Program-made: the position numbers and the translations under genes
Source: Celeribacter litoreus
Lineage (GTDB): Bacteria > Pseudomonadota > Alphaproteobacteria > Rhodobacterales > Rhodobacteraceae
Length of the DNA: 64,000 bases
Direction of reading: 5' to 3'
Assembly (NCBI RefSeq): GCF_020165855.1
Contig: NZ_JAIUFY010000005.1
Span: 62,001 to 126,000, forward strand
Notes under the pieces: model-generated
The model's database searches: none
Told to the model about the DNA's origin: nothing
The model's input: only the letters and a program-made list of their open reading frames with translations
In this document: in pieces, positions 52,166 through 59,931 of the stretch
Position numbering within the stretch: the first letter of the stretch is position 1
How the letters are laid out: each line of letters begins with the position of its first letter

Positions 52166-52340
52166 ATGACATCCTTTCATACTTGCCCGCAGTTAACCGT
52201 TCAAAAGCCACAAGTTAAAGGGCGATTCCCGCGCAGCGGGGCTTGCATCTCGTCTCAGCGGCTAGAGAACGCCCTTTTGCGCTCCATTCCGCCCCTTGCG
52301 CCCCATTGCGTCGTGACCCGCCATCGCCTAAATGCAAGGC

Positions 52341-52862
52341 ATGACCTTGAAACCGATCCTCATCCACCCCGACCCGCGCCTTAAAAAGGTGTGCGACCCT
52401 GTGACCGAATTCGACTCGGATTTGGCGCGGCTCGCTGATGACATGCTTGAAACCATGTATGATGCGCCGGGGATCGGTCTTGCGGCCCCGCAGATTGGCC
52501 TTACGAAGCGGTTGCTGGTGATGGACTGCGCCAAAGAGGCGGATGGCACGCCGGAGCCGATGGTGCTCGTGAACCCTGCGGTGACGTGGGAGAGCGAAGA
52601 CAAGAACGTCTACGAAGAGGGCTGTCTCTCCATCCCCGGCCAGTATGCCGAGGTGGAACGCCCGAAGATGGTGCGCGTCAGTTGGCTTGATGTTGAAGGC
52701 AAGAGCCACGAAGAAGAGTTCGACGAGCTCTGGGCGACCTGTGTCCAGCACGAGATCGACCACCTGAACGGCGTGCTCTTCATTGATTATCTCAAGCCGC
52801 TCAAGCGCCAGATGATCACCAAGAAGATGCAAAAGCTGAAACGCGAAAAGGCCCGTTCCTGA
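52341..52862 (+). CDS. def: Peptide deformylase (canonical copy)
   Basis: A 173-residue metalloenzyme removing formyl from nascent N termini. All three motifs are intact: GIGLAAPQ (44-51), EGCLS with metal ligand Cys95, and HEIDH with His137, Glu138 and His141. The ATG at 52341 starts the conserved TLKPILIHPDPRLKKV; another ATG three codons earlier is possible and neither has a clear ribosome site. It is first of four genes def-def2-def3-fmt coupled by 1-4 bp overlaps. Confidence 0.96.
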   Translation: MTLKPILIHPDPRLKKVCDPVTEFDSDLARLADDMLETMYDAPGIGLAAPQIGLTKRLLVMDCAKEADGTPEPMVLVNPAVTWESEDKNVYEEGCLSIPGQYAEVERPKMVRVSWLDVEGKSHEEEFDELWATCVQHEIDHLNGVLFIDYLKPLKRQMITKKMQKLKREKARS

Positions 52863-53353
52863 TGGCGCTGCGCGAAATCGTGCTTTGGCCCGATGCGCGT
52901 CTGAGCACAGTTTGCGCGCCCGTTTCCGAGATCACCGACGACATTCGTCACCTTGTCGTGGACATGTTCGAGACAATGTATGACGCACCGGGCCGTGGCC
53001 TCGCGGCGCCTCAGGTCGGAGAATTGATCCGTCTATTCGTTATGGATGCAACGTGGAAAGAAGGTGAGAAATCGCCGCTCGCAATGATCAATCCGGAAGT
53101 CGTGAGTGTTTCGGAGGAAGTTTGCGAGATCGAGGAGGCGTGCCTTTCCATTCCCGGTGTGTCCGCGCATGTGACCCGTCCGACGCGCATTGAAATGCGG
53201 TGGAAGGATCTCGATGGAGAGATCCAAACCCGCGCGTTCGAGGGCGTAGACGCCCGCATCATCCAGCACGAGTTCGACCATCTCGAAGGTCTCGTGCATT
53301 TCGACCGTCTTGATCCCAAATCCCGTTCTCTCCTCGAGGAGGCTTACCTATGA
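52862..53353 (+). CDS. Peptide deformylase paralogue 2 (motifs slightly altered)
   Basis: A 163-residue paralogue. Motif 1 is GRGLAAPQ (44-51; a charged Arg replaces the usual Ile or Val). Motif 2 is EACLS (Ala for Gly, metal ligand Cys94 kept). Motif 3 is intact HEFDH with His136, Glu137 and His140. All direct metal and catalytic residues remain, so activity is plausible with changed substrate fit. It starts in a TGATG overlap with the first copy and ends in an ATGA overlap with the third. Confidence 0.9.
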   Translation: MALREIVLWPDARLSTVCAPVSEITDDIRHLVVDMFETMYDAPGRGLAAPQVGELIRLFVMDATWKEGEKSPLAMINPEVVSVSEEVCEIEEACLSIPGVSAHVTRPTRIEMRWKDLDGEIQTRAFEGVDARIIQHEFDHLEGLVHFDRLDPKSRSLLEEAYL

Positions 53354-53853
53354 CCCAGCGCCCGTTTTTGCCCTATCCGGACAAGCGCTTGCGGACGGCT
53401 GTTCCGCCTGTCACGGAAATCACCGATGAAATCCGCGCGATCTGGAACGATATGGTCGAAACGATGGATGCGATGCCGGGCTATGGCCTCGCTGGTCCGC
53501 AGATCGGAGTGATGCAGCAGCTCGCCGTCGTGGATTGCTCGGAAGAGCGCGGGAAGGCGATCAAGCTGGCGAACCCAGAGATTCTCCATGCGTCCGCTCA
53601 ACCAAGGGAACACGAGGAGGCCTCCCCAAACCTGCCGGGAATGTCCGCCGTGATTTCCCGCCCTCGTGCTGTGACTGTCCGCTTTCTCAATGAGAGCGGC
53701 GAAATAGAAGAGCGCGACTTTGTGAACCTCTGGGCGACGTCCGTGCAGCATCAGATCGACCATCTCAACGGCCGGATGTATTTCGACAATCTGAAACCCG
53801 TGAAACGTCAGATGTTCCTGAAGAAGGCGAAGAAAACGGGAGCCATCAAATGA
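53350..53853 (+). CDS. Peptide deformylase-like paralogue 3, predicted inactive
   Basis: A 167-residue paralogue with the deformylase fold but broken active site. Motif 1 is GYGLAGPQ (Gly for Ala). At motif 2 the metal Cys aligns with Ser92 (EASPNLPG in place of EGCLSIPG). In motif 3 the catalytic Glu is Gln135 (HQIDH). His134 and His138 remain. The reading frame is intact, with normal length and coupling to fmt (ATGA), so it looks like a maintained pseudoenzyme, not decay. No function is assigned. Confidence 0.88.
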   Translation: MTQRPFLPYPDKRLRTAVPPVTEITDEIRAIWNDMVETMDAMPGYGLAGPQIGVMQQLAVVDCSEERGKAIKLANPEILHASAQPREHEEASPNLPGMSAVISRPRAVTVRFLNESGEIEERDFVNLWATSVQHQIDHLNGRMYFDNLKPVKRQMFLKKAKKTGAIK

Positions 53854-54755
53854 GAGTTGTGTTCATGGGCAGCCCGGAGTTCTCCGTTCCCGTGCTCGAC
53901 GCGCTTGTCGAGGCGGGGCATGAGATCGCCTGCGTTTACTGCCAGCCGCCGCGTCCGGCGGGTCGTGGCAAGAAAGACCGCCCGACGCCAGTTCAGGCGC
54001 GTGCCGAGGAACTTGATCTTCTTGTCCGTCACCCGATCAACTTCAAAGATCCCTCTGATGTGGAGGAGTTCGCCGCGCTCGACGCAGATGTTGCTGTCGT
54101 CGTGGCCTACGGCCTGATCCTGCCGCAAGCGCTGCTCGACGCGCCGAAACACGGGTGCCTGAATATCCACGCATCGCTCCTGCCGCGTTGGCGTGGCGCT
54201 GCCCCGATCCATCGCGCGATCCTCGAAGGCGATGAGAAAACGGGTGTCTGCATCATGCAGATGGAAGCAGGTCTGGACACTGGGCCTGTTTTGCTCTGTC
54301 AAGAAACGCAAATTACGGCAGAAGACACCACCGCCATCCTTCATGATCGCCTTTCGGAGATGGGGTCTGATGCGATTGTCGTCGCGCTTGATGCCTTGTC
54401 GCAACTTGTGCCTGAACCTCAGCCAGAGGCCGGCGTCACCTACGCGGCCAAAATCGATAAGGCCGAGGCCAAAATCGACTGGACCCGCCCGGCGACCGTA
54501 ATTGACCGCCAAATCCGTGGACTATCGCCATTCCCGGGCGCATGGGCCATGCTGAACGACGAGCGGATCAAGTTCCACATGTCGCGCGCGGTTTTGGGCA
54601 GCGGCCAACCGGGAGACGTGATCGGAGATTTCACCATCGCCTGCGGTGACGGCGCGGTTGAAATTTTGACGGCACAGCGCGAAGGTAAACGCGCGATGCC
54701 GGTCTCGGAAATCCTGAAAGGTCTCGAGCTCCCGATCGGCAGTCGTTTTGAGTGA
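53850..54755 (+). CDS. fmt: Methionyl-tRNA formyltransferase
   Basis: A 301-residue enzyme formylating initiator Met-tRNA with 10-formyl-THF. Motifs include [17 protein letters not shown] at the start, [44 protein letters not shown] at about 108-150 with the catalytic Asn-His region and Asp145, and a C-terminal oligonucleotide-binding domain ([14 protein letters not shown]). It forms an operon with the three deformylase genes upstream, so formylation and deformylation are co-expressed. Confidence 0.97.
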   Translation: MRVVFMGSPEFSVPVLDALVEAGHEIACVYCQPPRPAGRGKKDRPTPVQARAEELDLLVRHPINFKDPSDVEEFAALDADVAVVVAYGLILPQALLDAPKHGCLNIHASLLPRWRGAAPIHRAILEGDEKTGVCIMQMEAGLDTGPVLLCQETQITAEDTTAILHDRLSEMGSDAIVVALDALSQLVPEPQPEAGVTYAAKIDKAEAKIDWTRPATVIDRQIRGLSPFPGAWAMLNDERIKFHMSRAVLGSGQPGDVIGDFTIACGDGAVEILTAQREGKRAMPVSEILKGLELPIGSRFE

Positions 54756-54764
54756 GGAGTTTCC

Positions 54765-55004
54765 ATGTTCATGGTTCTGATGGGAACTGTTATCATTGCC
54801 GGAATCGTTGGCTATGTTTCTGAAAAGACAGGCTTCACCCGCAATGGCATTCTGCAGTCCATTATTATCTGCGTGGGCGGCGCCTTTCTGGCATACTTTG
54901 TGAAGATCATGTTCGGCTTTGGTTTTCGAACCCCGGGCATCAATGCGATTGTCGCCTCGCTCGGATCTTTGATTATCGTGCCGACCCATTGGCGAAATCG
55001 GTAG
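54765..55004 (+). CDS. Small membrane protein, GlsB/YeaQ/YmgE-like
   Basis: A 79-residue hydrophobic protein with three predicted helices (about 2-18, 28-50, 58-73) and a Gly/Ile-rich composition, resembling transglycosylase-associated GlsB/YeaQ/YmgE stress-response membrane proteins. The similarity is by size and pattern more than by a firm motif. GAGGAG lies 6 nt upstream of the ATG. It follows fmt by 9 bp and precedes a second such gene by 9 bp, likely in one transcript. Confidence 0.65.
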   Translation: MFMVLMGTVIIAGIVGYVSEKTGFTRNGILQSIIICVGGAFLAYFVKIMFGFGFRTPGINAIVASLGSLIIVPTHWRNR

Positions 55005-55013
55005 GAGAGGGAT

Positions 55014-55253
55014 ATGCCCGTTCTGTTCTTGATCATCGTGGGGGCTGCAGCAGGGTTTATTGCCACCCGTGTGATGGACGTCAAAACGGATATATTCACA
55101 ACAATCCTGATCGGCATGGCAGGCGCTCTGATCGGCGGGCTAGTGCTCCGCGGCGTCCTGTTGCTCACCGGCATGGCTGCAGGGTTTGTTGGTGCCTTGC
55201 TCGGGGCGATGTTGCTGATTTGGGTATGGAAGACGCTTCGGGGGCGCCGCTAA
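55014..55253 (+). CDS. GlsB/YeaQ/YmgE family small membrane protein
   Basis: A 79-residue protein with three helices. The pattern VGAAAGFIATRVMDVKTDIFTTILIGMAGALIGGLVLR is typical of the GlsB/YeaQ family (Gly-rich helices, a polar GAxxGxIA start and a second GIxGAxxGG). The C terminus ends in a basic KTLRGRR. The ribosome site GAGAGG precedes the ATG by 6 nt. The function of the family is a poorly defined stress link. Its stop codon directly abuts the next GTG start. Confidence 0.78.
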   Translation: MPVLFLIIVGAAAGFIATRVMDVKTDIFTTILIGMAGALIGGLVLRGVLLLTGMAAGFVGALLGAMLLIWVWKTLRGRR

Positions 55254-55385
55254 GTGCTTTGGTTCCTGAGCATTCCGGGAATGGCCGTGCGGCTTGTTTT
55301 TGCGCTTGGGCTTTGGCTCATGTTCCGTCCGGGTGGATGGTTCGTTGCGTGCTGTCTCGCTATCGCCGCAACATGGTATTTCTGA
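55254..55385 (+). CDS. Very small membrane protein (43 aa), coupled to the preceding gene
   Basis: A GTG codon immediately after the previous stop opens a 43-residue frame that reads as one or two hydrophobic helices (MLWFLSIPGMAVRLVFALGL, then LAIAATWYF) separated by RPGGWF. A GGGGG ribosome-like stretch lies 9 nt upstream in the preceding gene. The abutting start, hydrophobic content and compact fit before the convergent TRIC gene support translation. It has no recognised family and could be a chance frame. Confidence 0.5.
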   Translation: MLWFLSIPGMAVRLVFALGLWLMFRPGGWFVACCLAIAATWYF

Positions 55386-55389
55386 CCAG

Positions 55390-56013
55390 TCAGGATCGCG
55401 GAGGACGGCTCTTGTAAACCGGAAGAGACCAGCCCCAGATGAGGCTGCCGGAACGAAGTGCAAAGGTCATAAACGCACCCGCCGTGAAATACACTGTCCT
55501 CGGAAATTCAAAATAAGACGCTAATAGCATTGTGATTGCGCCAGCGAGTGCGGCGGAGGCATAGATCTCGCCTTGCTTGAGAATGAGCGGCACTTCGTTG
55601 CACACCACGTCGCGCATCAGGCCGCCAAAACAGCCCGTCGTCACCCCCATGAGGGCCACAATCACAGGCGGTTGGCCGAGTGTCATCGCGACGCCTGCAC
55701 CCGCGACCACTGCGACCGGCAGAGCGATGGCATCGGCCCACATCAGGGCTTTTAAACGGCTCTCAAAAAGGTGCGCGGTGAAAAACACGACCGTCGCCAC
55801 GACGCAGGCGATGACGATATAGGTCGGATTGGCGATCCAGAACACGGAGTCGCGGTTCAGAAGCACGTCGCGCAACGTGCCCCCTCCCACCGCCGTCAGA
55901 CAGGCGATGAACGCGAAGCCAACGATATCAAGCTGTGCGCGTGACGCCGCCAAAGCTCCCGAAATTGCGAACACGATAACCGAGGCATAATCGAGAGCGG
56001 CGAGGGGCGTCAT
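55390..56013 (-). CDS. Trimeric intracellular cation channel (TRIC/UPF0126, YadS-like) protein
   Basis: A 207-residue membrane protein of two repeated three-helix units plus a seventh helix. The hallmark repeats are [18 protein letters not shown] (about 37-54) and [22 protein letters not shown] (about 123-144), with the glycine-rich kinked helices of TRIC channels. It probably conducts cations; prokaryotic members are K+ permeable in vitro. It overlaps the rnhA stop by 4 bp and is co-transcribed after it. Confidence 0.93.
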   Translation of the reverse strand: MTPLAALDYASVIVFAISGALAASRAQLDIVGFAFIACLTAVGGGTLRDVLLNRDSVFWIANPTYIVIACVVATVVFFTAHLFESRLKALMWADAIALPVAVVAGAGVAMTLGQPPVIVALMGVTTGCFGGLMRDVVCNEVPLILKQGEIYASAALAGAITMLLASYFEFPRTVYFTAGAFMTFALRSGSLIWGWSLPVYKSRPPRS

Positions 56014-56471
56014 GAGGCGACCTTCTTGAACGGGGCCATGCCCTCGCGCGCCAACTCATCGGCGCGTTCGTTCTCCGGATGCCCCGCGTGCCCCTTGACC
56101 CATTCCCACGTTACATCGTGGTTTTGCTGAGCCGCATCAAGGCGTTGCCAAAGGTCGACGTTCTTAACCGGTTTCTTGTTTGAGGTCTTCCAACCGTTCC
56201 GCTTCCAGCCGAAAATCCAACCTGTTACCCCGTTCTTCACGTAGGCACTGTCGGTCACGATGGTGATCTTTGTCGGGCGTCCGAGCGTCTCAAGCGCGGA
56301 GATCGCCGCTAGCAACTCCATCCGATTGTTGGTGGTTTCCGGCTCACCGCCATTGAGCGTCCGCTCTTTGATAACGGTTTCACCTTCCTTCGCCTGAAGC
56401 AAAGCGCCCCAGCCACCCGGGCCAGGATTTCCGGAGCATGCTCCGTCGGTATATGCGTAAAATTCAGCCAT
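56010..56471 (-). CDS. rnhA: Ribonuclease HI
   Basis: A 153-residue nuclease degrading RNA in RNA-DNA hybrids. Active-site carboxylates Asp9 ([15 protein letters not shown]), Glu52 (NRMELLAA) and Asp74 (TDSAYV), and the [16 protein letters not shown]-terminal segment with the fourth Asp, are present. ATG at 56471 begins the conserved AEFYAYTDG; the longer reading has no similarity. It overlaps the methyltransferase gene by 8 bp. Confidence 0.97.
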   Translation of the reverse strand: MAEFYAYTDGACSGNPGPGGWGALLQAKEGETVIKERTLNGGEPETTNNRMELLAAISALETLGRPTKITIVTDSAYVKNGVTGWIFGWKRNGWKTSNKKPVKNVDLWQRLDAAQQNHDVTWEWVKGHAGHPENERADELAREGMAPFKKVAS

Positions 56472-57057
56472 GACAGAGAAGGGTGATAAAGCGCCCTGTG
56501 CTCCCGTCAAGCCCTTCGCCCTGCGAGATGCGCCGTGCGAGGATTGAAAAGCCTGCTTCGGTTAGATGGGCCTCTAATTCTTCCTCGCTGTAATAAGTGT
56601 AAAACCGTCCGATTTTGTCCGGACCTTCACCCGCGCCGAGCTTCATCGCGACGTGGAATTTTCCCGCCTGTTTGAGCGCGCGATGAACTCGTGCGAGTAA
56701 ATCGGGGAGTTCGGTTCGTCTGGCGTGCAACAAACTGAAATTCGCCCAAATCGCGTCGTAGGTGTGCTCGGCGTCCAACTCGACAAATTGCGCTTGCCGC
56801 GCGTTGACCTTCGGGTGCTTAGATGCCCGCGCTACCATCTCTGCTGACGCATCCCATGCGTCGACGTCGCAACCGTGGTCTGCGAACCACGCAGCATATT
56901 GGCCAGGGCCGCATCCGAGATCCAAAACCTTCGCGCCGTCGGGAAGTCCCTCAATCAGGGCTTTTGCCTCGCGCACCTCATAGAGCGTCTCATTCCGTTT
57001 CGCATAGGCGTCGGCCTGTGCGTCGTAGACGGCGATGGTTGGCTCGTCGGTGCTCAT
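56464..57057 (-). CDS. Class I SAM-dependent methyltransferase
   Basis: A 197-residue methyltransferase. The SAM motif I is [28 protein letters not shown] at about 42-69, post-I and motif IV ([13 protein letters not shown]) follow, and a conserved [18 protein letters not shown] is near 150. It resembles small-molecule methyltransferases (ubiE/tehB-like group); the substrate is unknown. An ATG three codons upstream (57066) is equally possible. It is part of the ispH-methyltransferase-rnhA-TRIC minus-strand series. Confidence 0.88.
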   Translation of the reverse strand: MSTDEPTIAVYDAQADAYAKRNETLYEVREAKALIEGLPDGAKVLDLGCGPGQYAAWFADHGCDVDAWDASAEMVARASKHPKVNARQAQFVELDAEHTYDAIWANFSLLHARRTELPDLLARVHRALKQAGKFHVAMKLGAGEGPDKIGRFYTYYSEEELEAHLTEAGFSILARRISQGEGLDGSTGRFITLLCHG

Positions 57058-57072
57058 GGGCGGCATGCCGCT

Positions 57073-58023
57073 TTACGCGGTTTCACGCAGAACGCGCGGC
57101 ACTTTGAATTCGACGTTCTCCTGCGCGGTTTCCACAAGCTCGACGGTCACGTCGAACCGCGCTTTGAACGCGTCGATCACTTCGTTGACGAGCACTTCTG
57201 GTGCCGACGCCCCAGCGGTGATGCCAACGGATTTAATGTCGCCAAGAGCGCGCCAGTCGATGTCATCGGCACGTTGCACTAGCTGCGAATAGTCGCAGCC
57301 GTTCGCTTTTCCAACTTCTACAAGACGTTTGCTATTCGAACTATTGGGCGCGCCAATCACCAAAAGAGCGTCGATATTTGAGGAAATTGCTTTCACGGCC
57401 GCTTGGCGGTTCGTGGTCGCATAGCAAATATCTTCTTTATGCGGCCCGACTATTTTCGGGAAGCGGGCGCGGAGTGCGGCAATCACATCCACCGTGTCGT
57501 CCACAGAAAGCGTCGTCTGCGTGATAAACGCCAGTTGATCCGGATCGCGAACCGTCAGCCCCGCCACATCTTCAGGCTTTTCGACCAACAGAACCTCGCC
57601 ATCGGGCAGTTGCCCCATTGTGCCAATGGTCTCAGGGTGGCCGGCATGACCGATCATGATCATCTGCAACCCGTCGGCGTGATGGCGCTCTGCCTCGATG
57701 TGAACTTTGGAGACGAGCGGGCAGGTGGCATCTACGTAAACCATCTCGCGCCGCGCGGCTTCGGCGGGCACTGCCTTCGGGACGCCATGCGCCGAAAAGA
57801 TCACTGGACGGTCGTCGGGGCAGTCTTCCAACTCTTCGACAAATATCGCGCCTTTTTCCTTCAGGCCATCGACTACGAATTTGTTGTGGACGATCTCATG
57901 CCGGACATAGACGGGCGGTCCCCATTTCTCGATCGCCATTTCGACGATCTTGATGGCTCGATCAACACCCGCGCAGAATCCGCGTGGCGCAGCAAGATAG
58001 AGAGTGAGTGGTGTCATGGTCAA
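57073..58023 (-). CDS. ispH: 4-hydroxy-3-methylbut-2-enyl diphosphate reductase
   Basis: A 316-residue [4Fe-4S] enzyme making IPP and DMAPP, the last step of the MEP pathway. Cluster cysteines are in [12 protein letters not shown] (Cys17), [11 protein letters not shown] (near 102) and [10 protein letters not shown] (near 203). The active-site His motifs ([19 protein letters not shown]) and the Glu in the TTLS region are present. The TTG at 58023 has AGGAG 6 nt upstream; the ATG two codons later is an alternative. It heads the minus-strand series downstream to rnhA. Confidence 0.97.
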   Translation of the reverse strand: MTMTPLTLYLAAPRGFCAGVDRAIKIVEMAIEKWGPPVYVRHEIVHNKFVVDGLKEKGAIFVEELEDCPDDRPVIFSAHGVPKAVPAEAARREMVYVDATCPLVSKVHIEAERHHADGLQMIMIGHAGHPETIGTMGQLPDGEVLLVEKPEDVAGLTVRDPDQLAFITQTTLSVDDTVDVIAALRARFPKIVGPHKEDICYATTNRQAAVKAISSNIDALLVIGAPNSSNSKRLVEVGKANGCDYSQLVQRADDIDWRALGDIKSVGITAGASAPEVLVNEVIDAFKARFDVTVELVETAQENVEFKVPRVLRETA

Positions 58024-58086
58024 AGCGCGCTCCTGTTCCCCTATGAGGTATTGTCTCCGGACGGCGATGGCAACGGGACAAAATAA

Positions 58087-58112
58087 AACCCCCGCCGTGA
58101 AGCGGGGGTTTG
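58087..58112 (-). terminator. Intrinsic terminator after the NYN-domain gene
   Basis: A 10-bp stem AAACCCCCGC/GCGGGGGTTT with a 6-nt loop and a TTTTATTTT tract on the minus strand. It is 31 bp past the NYN stop. Confidence 0.9.
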
Positions 58113-58142
58113 CAGTCAGTTTTGTGCGTGTGTTCGGTGCGT

Positions 58143-58703
58143 TTAGTCGTCGTAGTTGCCTTCTTCGCGCGGTTCACGCGGCGGGCGGCCGATGACATCA
58201 CGAAGGTCGCTGAGTTCGATGAAGTTATCAGCCTGACGGCGCAGTTCGTCCGCAATCATGGGCGGTTGCGTTTTGATCGTGGAGACCACGGAAACACGGA
58301 CGCCTTGACGCTGGAGGCTTTCGAGCAGCGGACGGAAATCACCGTCGCCGGAGAAAAGCACGATGTGATCGACGTGCGGCGCCAATTCCATCGCATCGAC
58401 AGCCAGTTCGATGTCCATGTTGCCTTTGATTTTGCGGCGACCCATCGAGTCAGTGAACTCTTTTGCGGGTTTCGTCACCATCGTGAAGCCATTGTAGTTC
58501 AGCCAGTCTACAAGCGGGCGAATGGGCGAATAGTCATCGTTTTCGAGCAGTGCGGTATAGTAGAACGCGCGAAGCATTTTTCCGCGGCGCATAAATTCCT
58601 GCCGAAGCAGTTTGTAATCAATGTCGAACCCGAGCGATTTAGCGGCCGCATAAAGATTCGAACCATCGATAAACAGAGCAAGGCGTTCATCTTTGTAAAA
58701 CAT
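58143..58703 (-). CDS. NYN domain-containing protein (LabA/DUF88 family)
   Basis: A 186-residue protein with a PIN-like NYN nuclease fold. Acidic residues expected in the metal site are visible in LFIDGSNLY (Asp13), [13 protein letters not shown] (near 97) and [12 protein letters not shown] (near 118). It is a putative RNase of the LabA/DUF88 type. The C-terminal tail is charged ([13 protein letters not shown]). It is divergent from folK with a 127-bp shared promoter gap and has its own terminator. The RNA target is unknown. Confidence 0.92.
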   Translation of the reverse strand: MFYKDERLALFIDGSNLYAAAKSLGFDIDYKLLRQEFMRRGKMLRAFYYTALLENDDYSPIRPLVDWLNYNGFTMVTKPAKEFTDSMGRRKIKGNMDIELAVDAMELAPHVDHIVLFSGDGDFRPLLESLQRQGVRVSVVSTIKTQPPMIADELRRQADNFIELSDLRDVIGRPPREPREEGNYDD

Positions 58704-58830
58704 TCAATGGTCCTTTTTGTTGTTCTTGGGCCAACCGTAATACGATTGGTCAATATTCGCTTTACACAGACGATCATATTCGACCTATGGCTCGAAAAGA
58801 ACTTGTCTAAAGGGATATCTCGGGGGTCAA

Positions 58831-59439
58831 ATGGGTCAGGGTGCAGAAAAGGCAAATCTGCGACGCATCTTTGTAGCGATGGGGGCCAATCTGCCTTCGA
58901 CAGCAGGTGAACCGATCGACACGTTGCGTGGCGCTGTGGCCGCGTTGCAGGCGCTCGGGCTTCACGTCAGCGCGGTGAGTCGCGTCTTTGAAACCCCCTG
59001 TTTCCCCGAAGGTGCAGGTCCTGACTATCTCAATGCGGCCCTTGAATTGCAGAGCGATTTGCCTGCCGAGACGATCCTTAGCGTTCTTCACGAGGTCGAG
59101 GCGCAATTCGGGCGCGTGCGCGAAACCCGTTGGGCGGGGCGATCGCTTGATCTCGATCTTCTTGCCGTCGAGGACCTTATCGCCCCGGACCGAGAAGGTG
59201 TAGAGCGCTGGATCAACATGCCGCTGGAGCTTCAAATGAAGAGCGCGCCTGACACGCTCATCTTGCCACATCCACGCATTCAGGACCGCGCGTTCATGCT
59301 GATTCCCTTTGCCGATGTGGCACCCGATTGGAAGCATCCGCTTTTGGGGCAAACCGTGCAGGAAATGCTGGATGCCCGTCCGGCGGGGGAGAAAACCGGT
59401 GTGAAAGCGCTCGACGGCGTCGAAATCCCCCTGAAATAA
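58831..59439 (+). CDS. folK: 2-amino-4-hydroxy-6-hydroxymethyldihydropteridine diphosphokinase
   Basis: A 202-residue HPPK that pyrophosphorylates 6-hydroxymethyl-dihydropterin in folate synthesis. Motifs are FVAMGANLPS (about 14-23), SRVFETPCFPEGAGPDYLNAALEL (50-73), and RWAGRSLDLDLL (108-119) followed by LPHPRIQDRAFMLIPFADVAPDW. It is about 30 residues longer than E. coli FolK, mainly from an insert between LLAVEDLI and LPHPRI. It is followed 84 bp later by rpoZ. Confidence 0.95.
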   Translation: MGQGAEKANLRRIFVAMGANLPSTAGEPIDTLRGAVAALQALGLHVSAVSRVFETPCFPEGAGPDYLNAALELQSDLPAETILSVLHEVEAQFGRVRETRWAGRSLDLDLLAVEDLIAPDREGVERWINMPLELQMKSAPDTLILPHPRIQDRAFMLIPFADVAPDWKHPLLGQTVQEMLDARPAGEKTGVKALDGVEIPLK

Positions 59440-59523
59440 GGCCAAAGGGCGCTTGTCATTCAGTATGCGAGCGCCTAAATAAAGCCTTTGAACTGATACC
59501 CCCGTCAAACGATTGGAGTTCCC

Positions 59524-59877
59524 ATGGCCCGCGTGACCGTTGAAGATTGCGTCGATAAGGTTCCGAACCGCTTCGAGCTTGTGATGCTTGCTGCACACCG
59601 TGCGCGCGAGATTGCGTCTGGTTCCTCTCTGACCGTGGACCGTGACAACGACAAGAACCCCGTTGTTGCTCTGCGCGAGATTGCAGAAGAAACCCAATCC
59701 GCTGAATCGCTGCGCGAGCGCATGATCGAGAGCCATCAGACCCAGATCGAGGTCGATGAGCCGGAAGACGATCAAATGGCTCTGCTGATGGGTCAGGAAA
59801 CGGACAAACCGGCAGACGACGACATGTCCGAAGAGAAACTGCTCCGCGCACTGATGGAAGCACAAGGCCAATCCTGA
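59524..59877 (+). CDS. rpoZ: RNA polymerase omega subunit
   Basis: A 117-residue subunit that binds the beta-prime C terminus and supports assembly, and in many proteobacteria forms a ppGpp site. The conserved [32 protein letters not shown] fills residues 2-34, followed by [11 protein letters not shown]. The C-terminal half is acidic and variable. The ribosome site GGAG lies 6 nt before the ATG. Its position directly upstream of rsh matches the usual rpoZ-spoT linkage. Confidence 0.97.
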   Translation: MARVTVEDCVDKVPNRFELVMLAAHRAREIASGSSLTVDRDNDKNPVVALREIAEETQSAESLRERMIESHQTQIEVDEPEDDQMALLMGQETDKPADDDMSEEKLLRALMEAQGQS

Positions 59878-59931
59878 GGGATTGGAGAGACGACGAAGGC
59901 CTGCCTTCGCTAAAGGAGTTTGCGAACCAAA

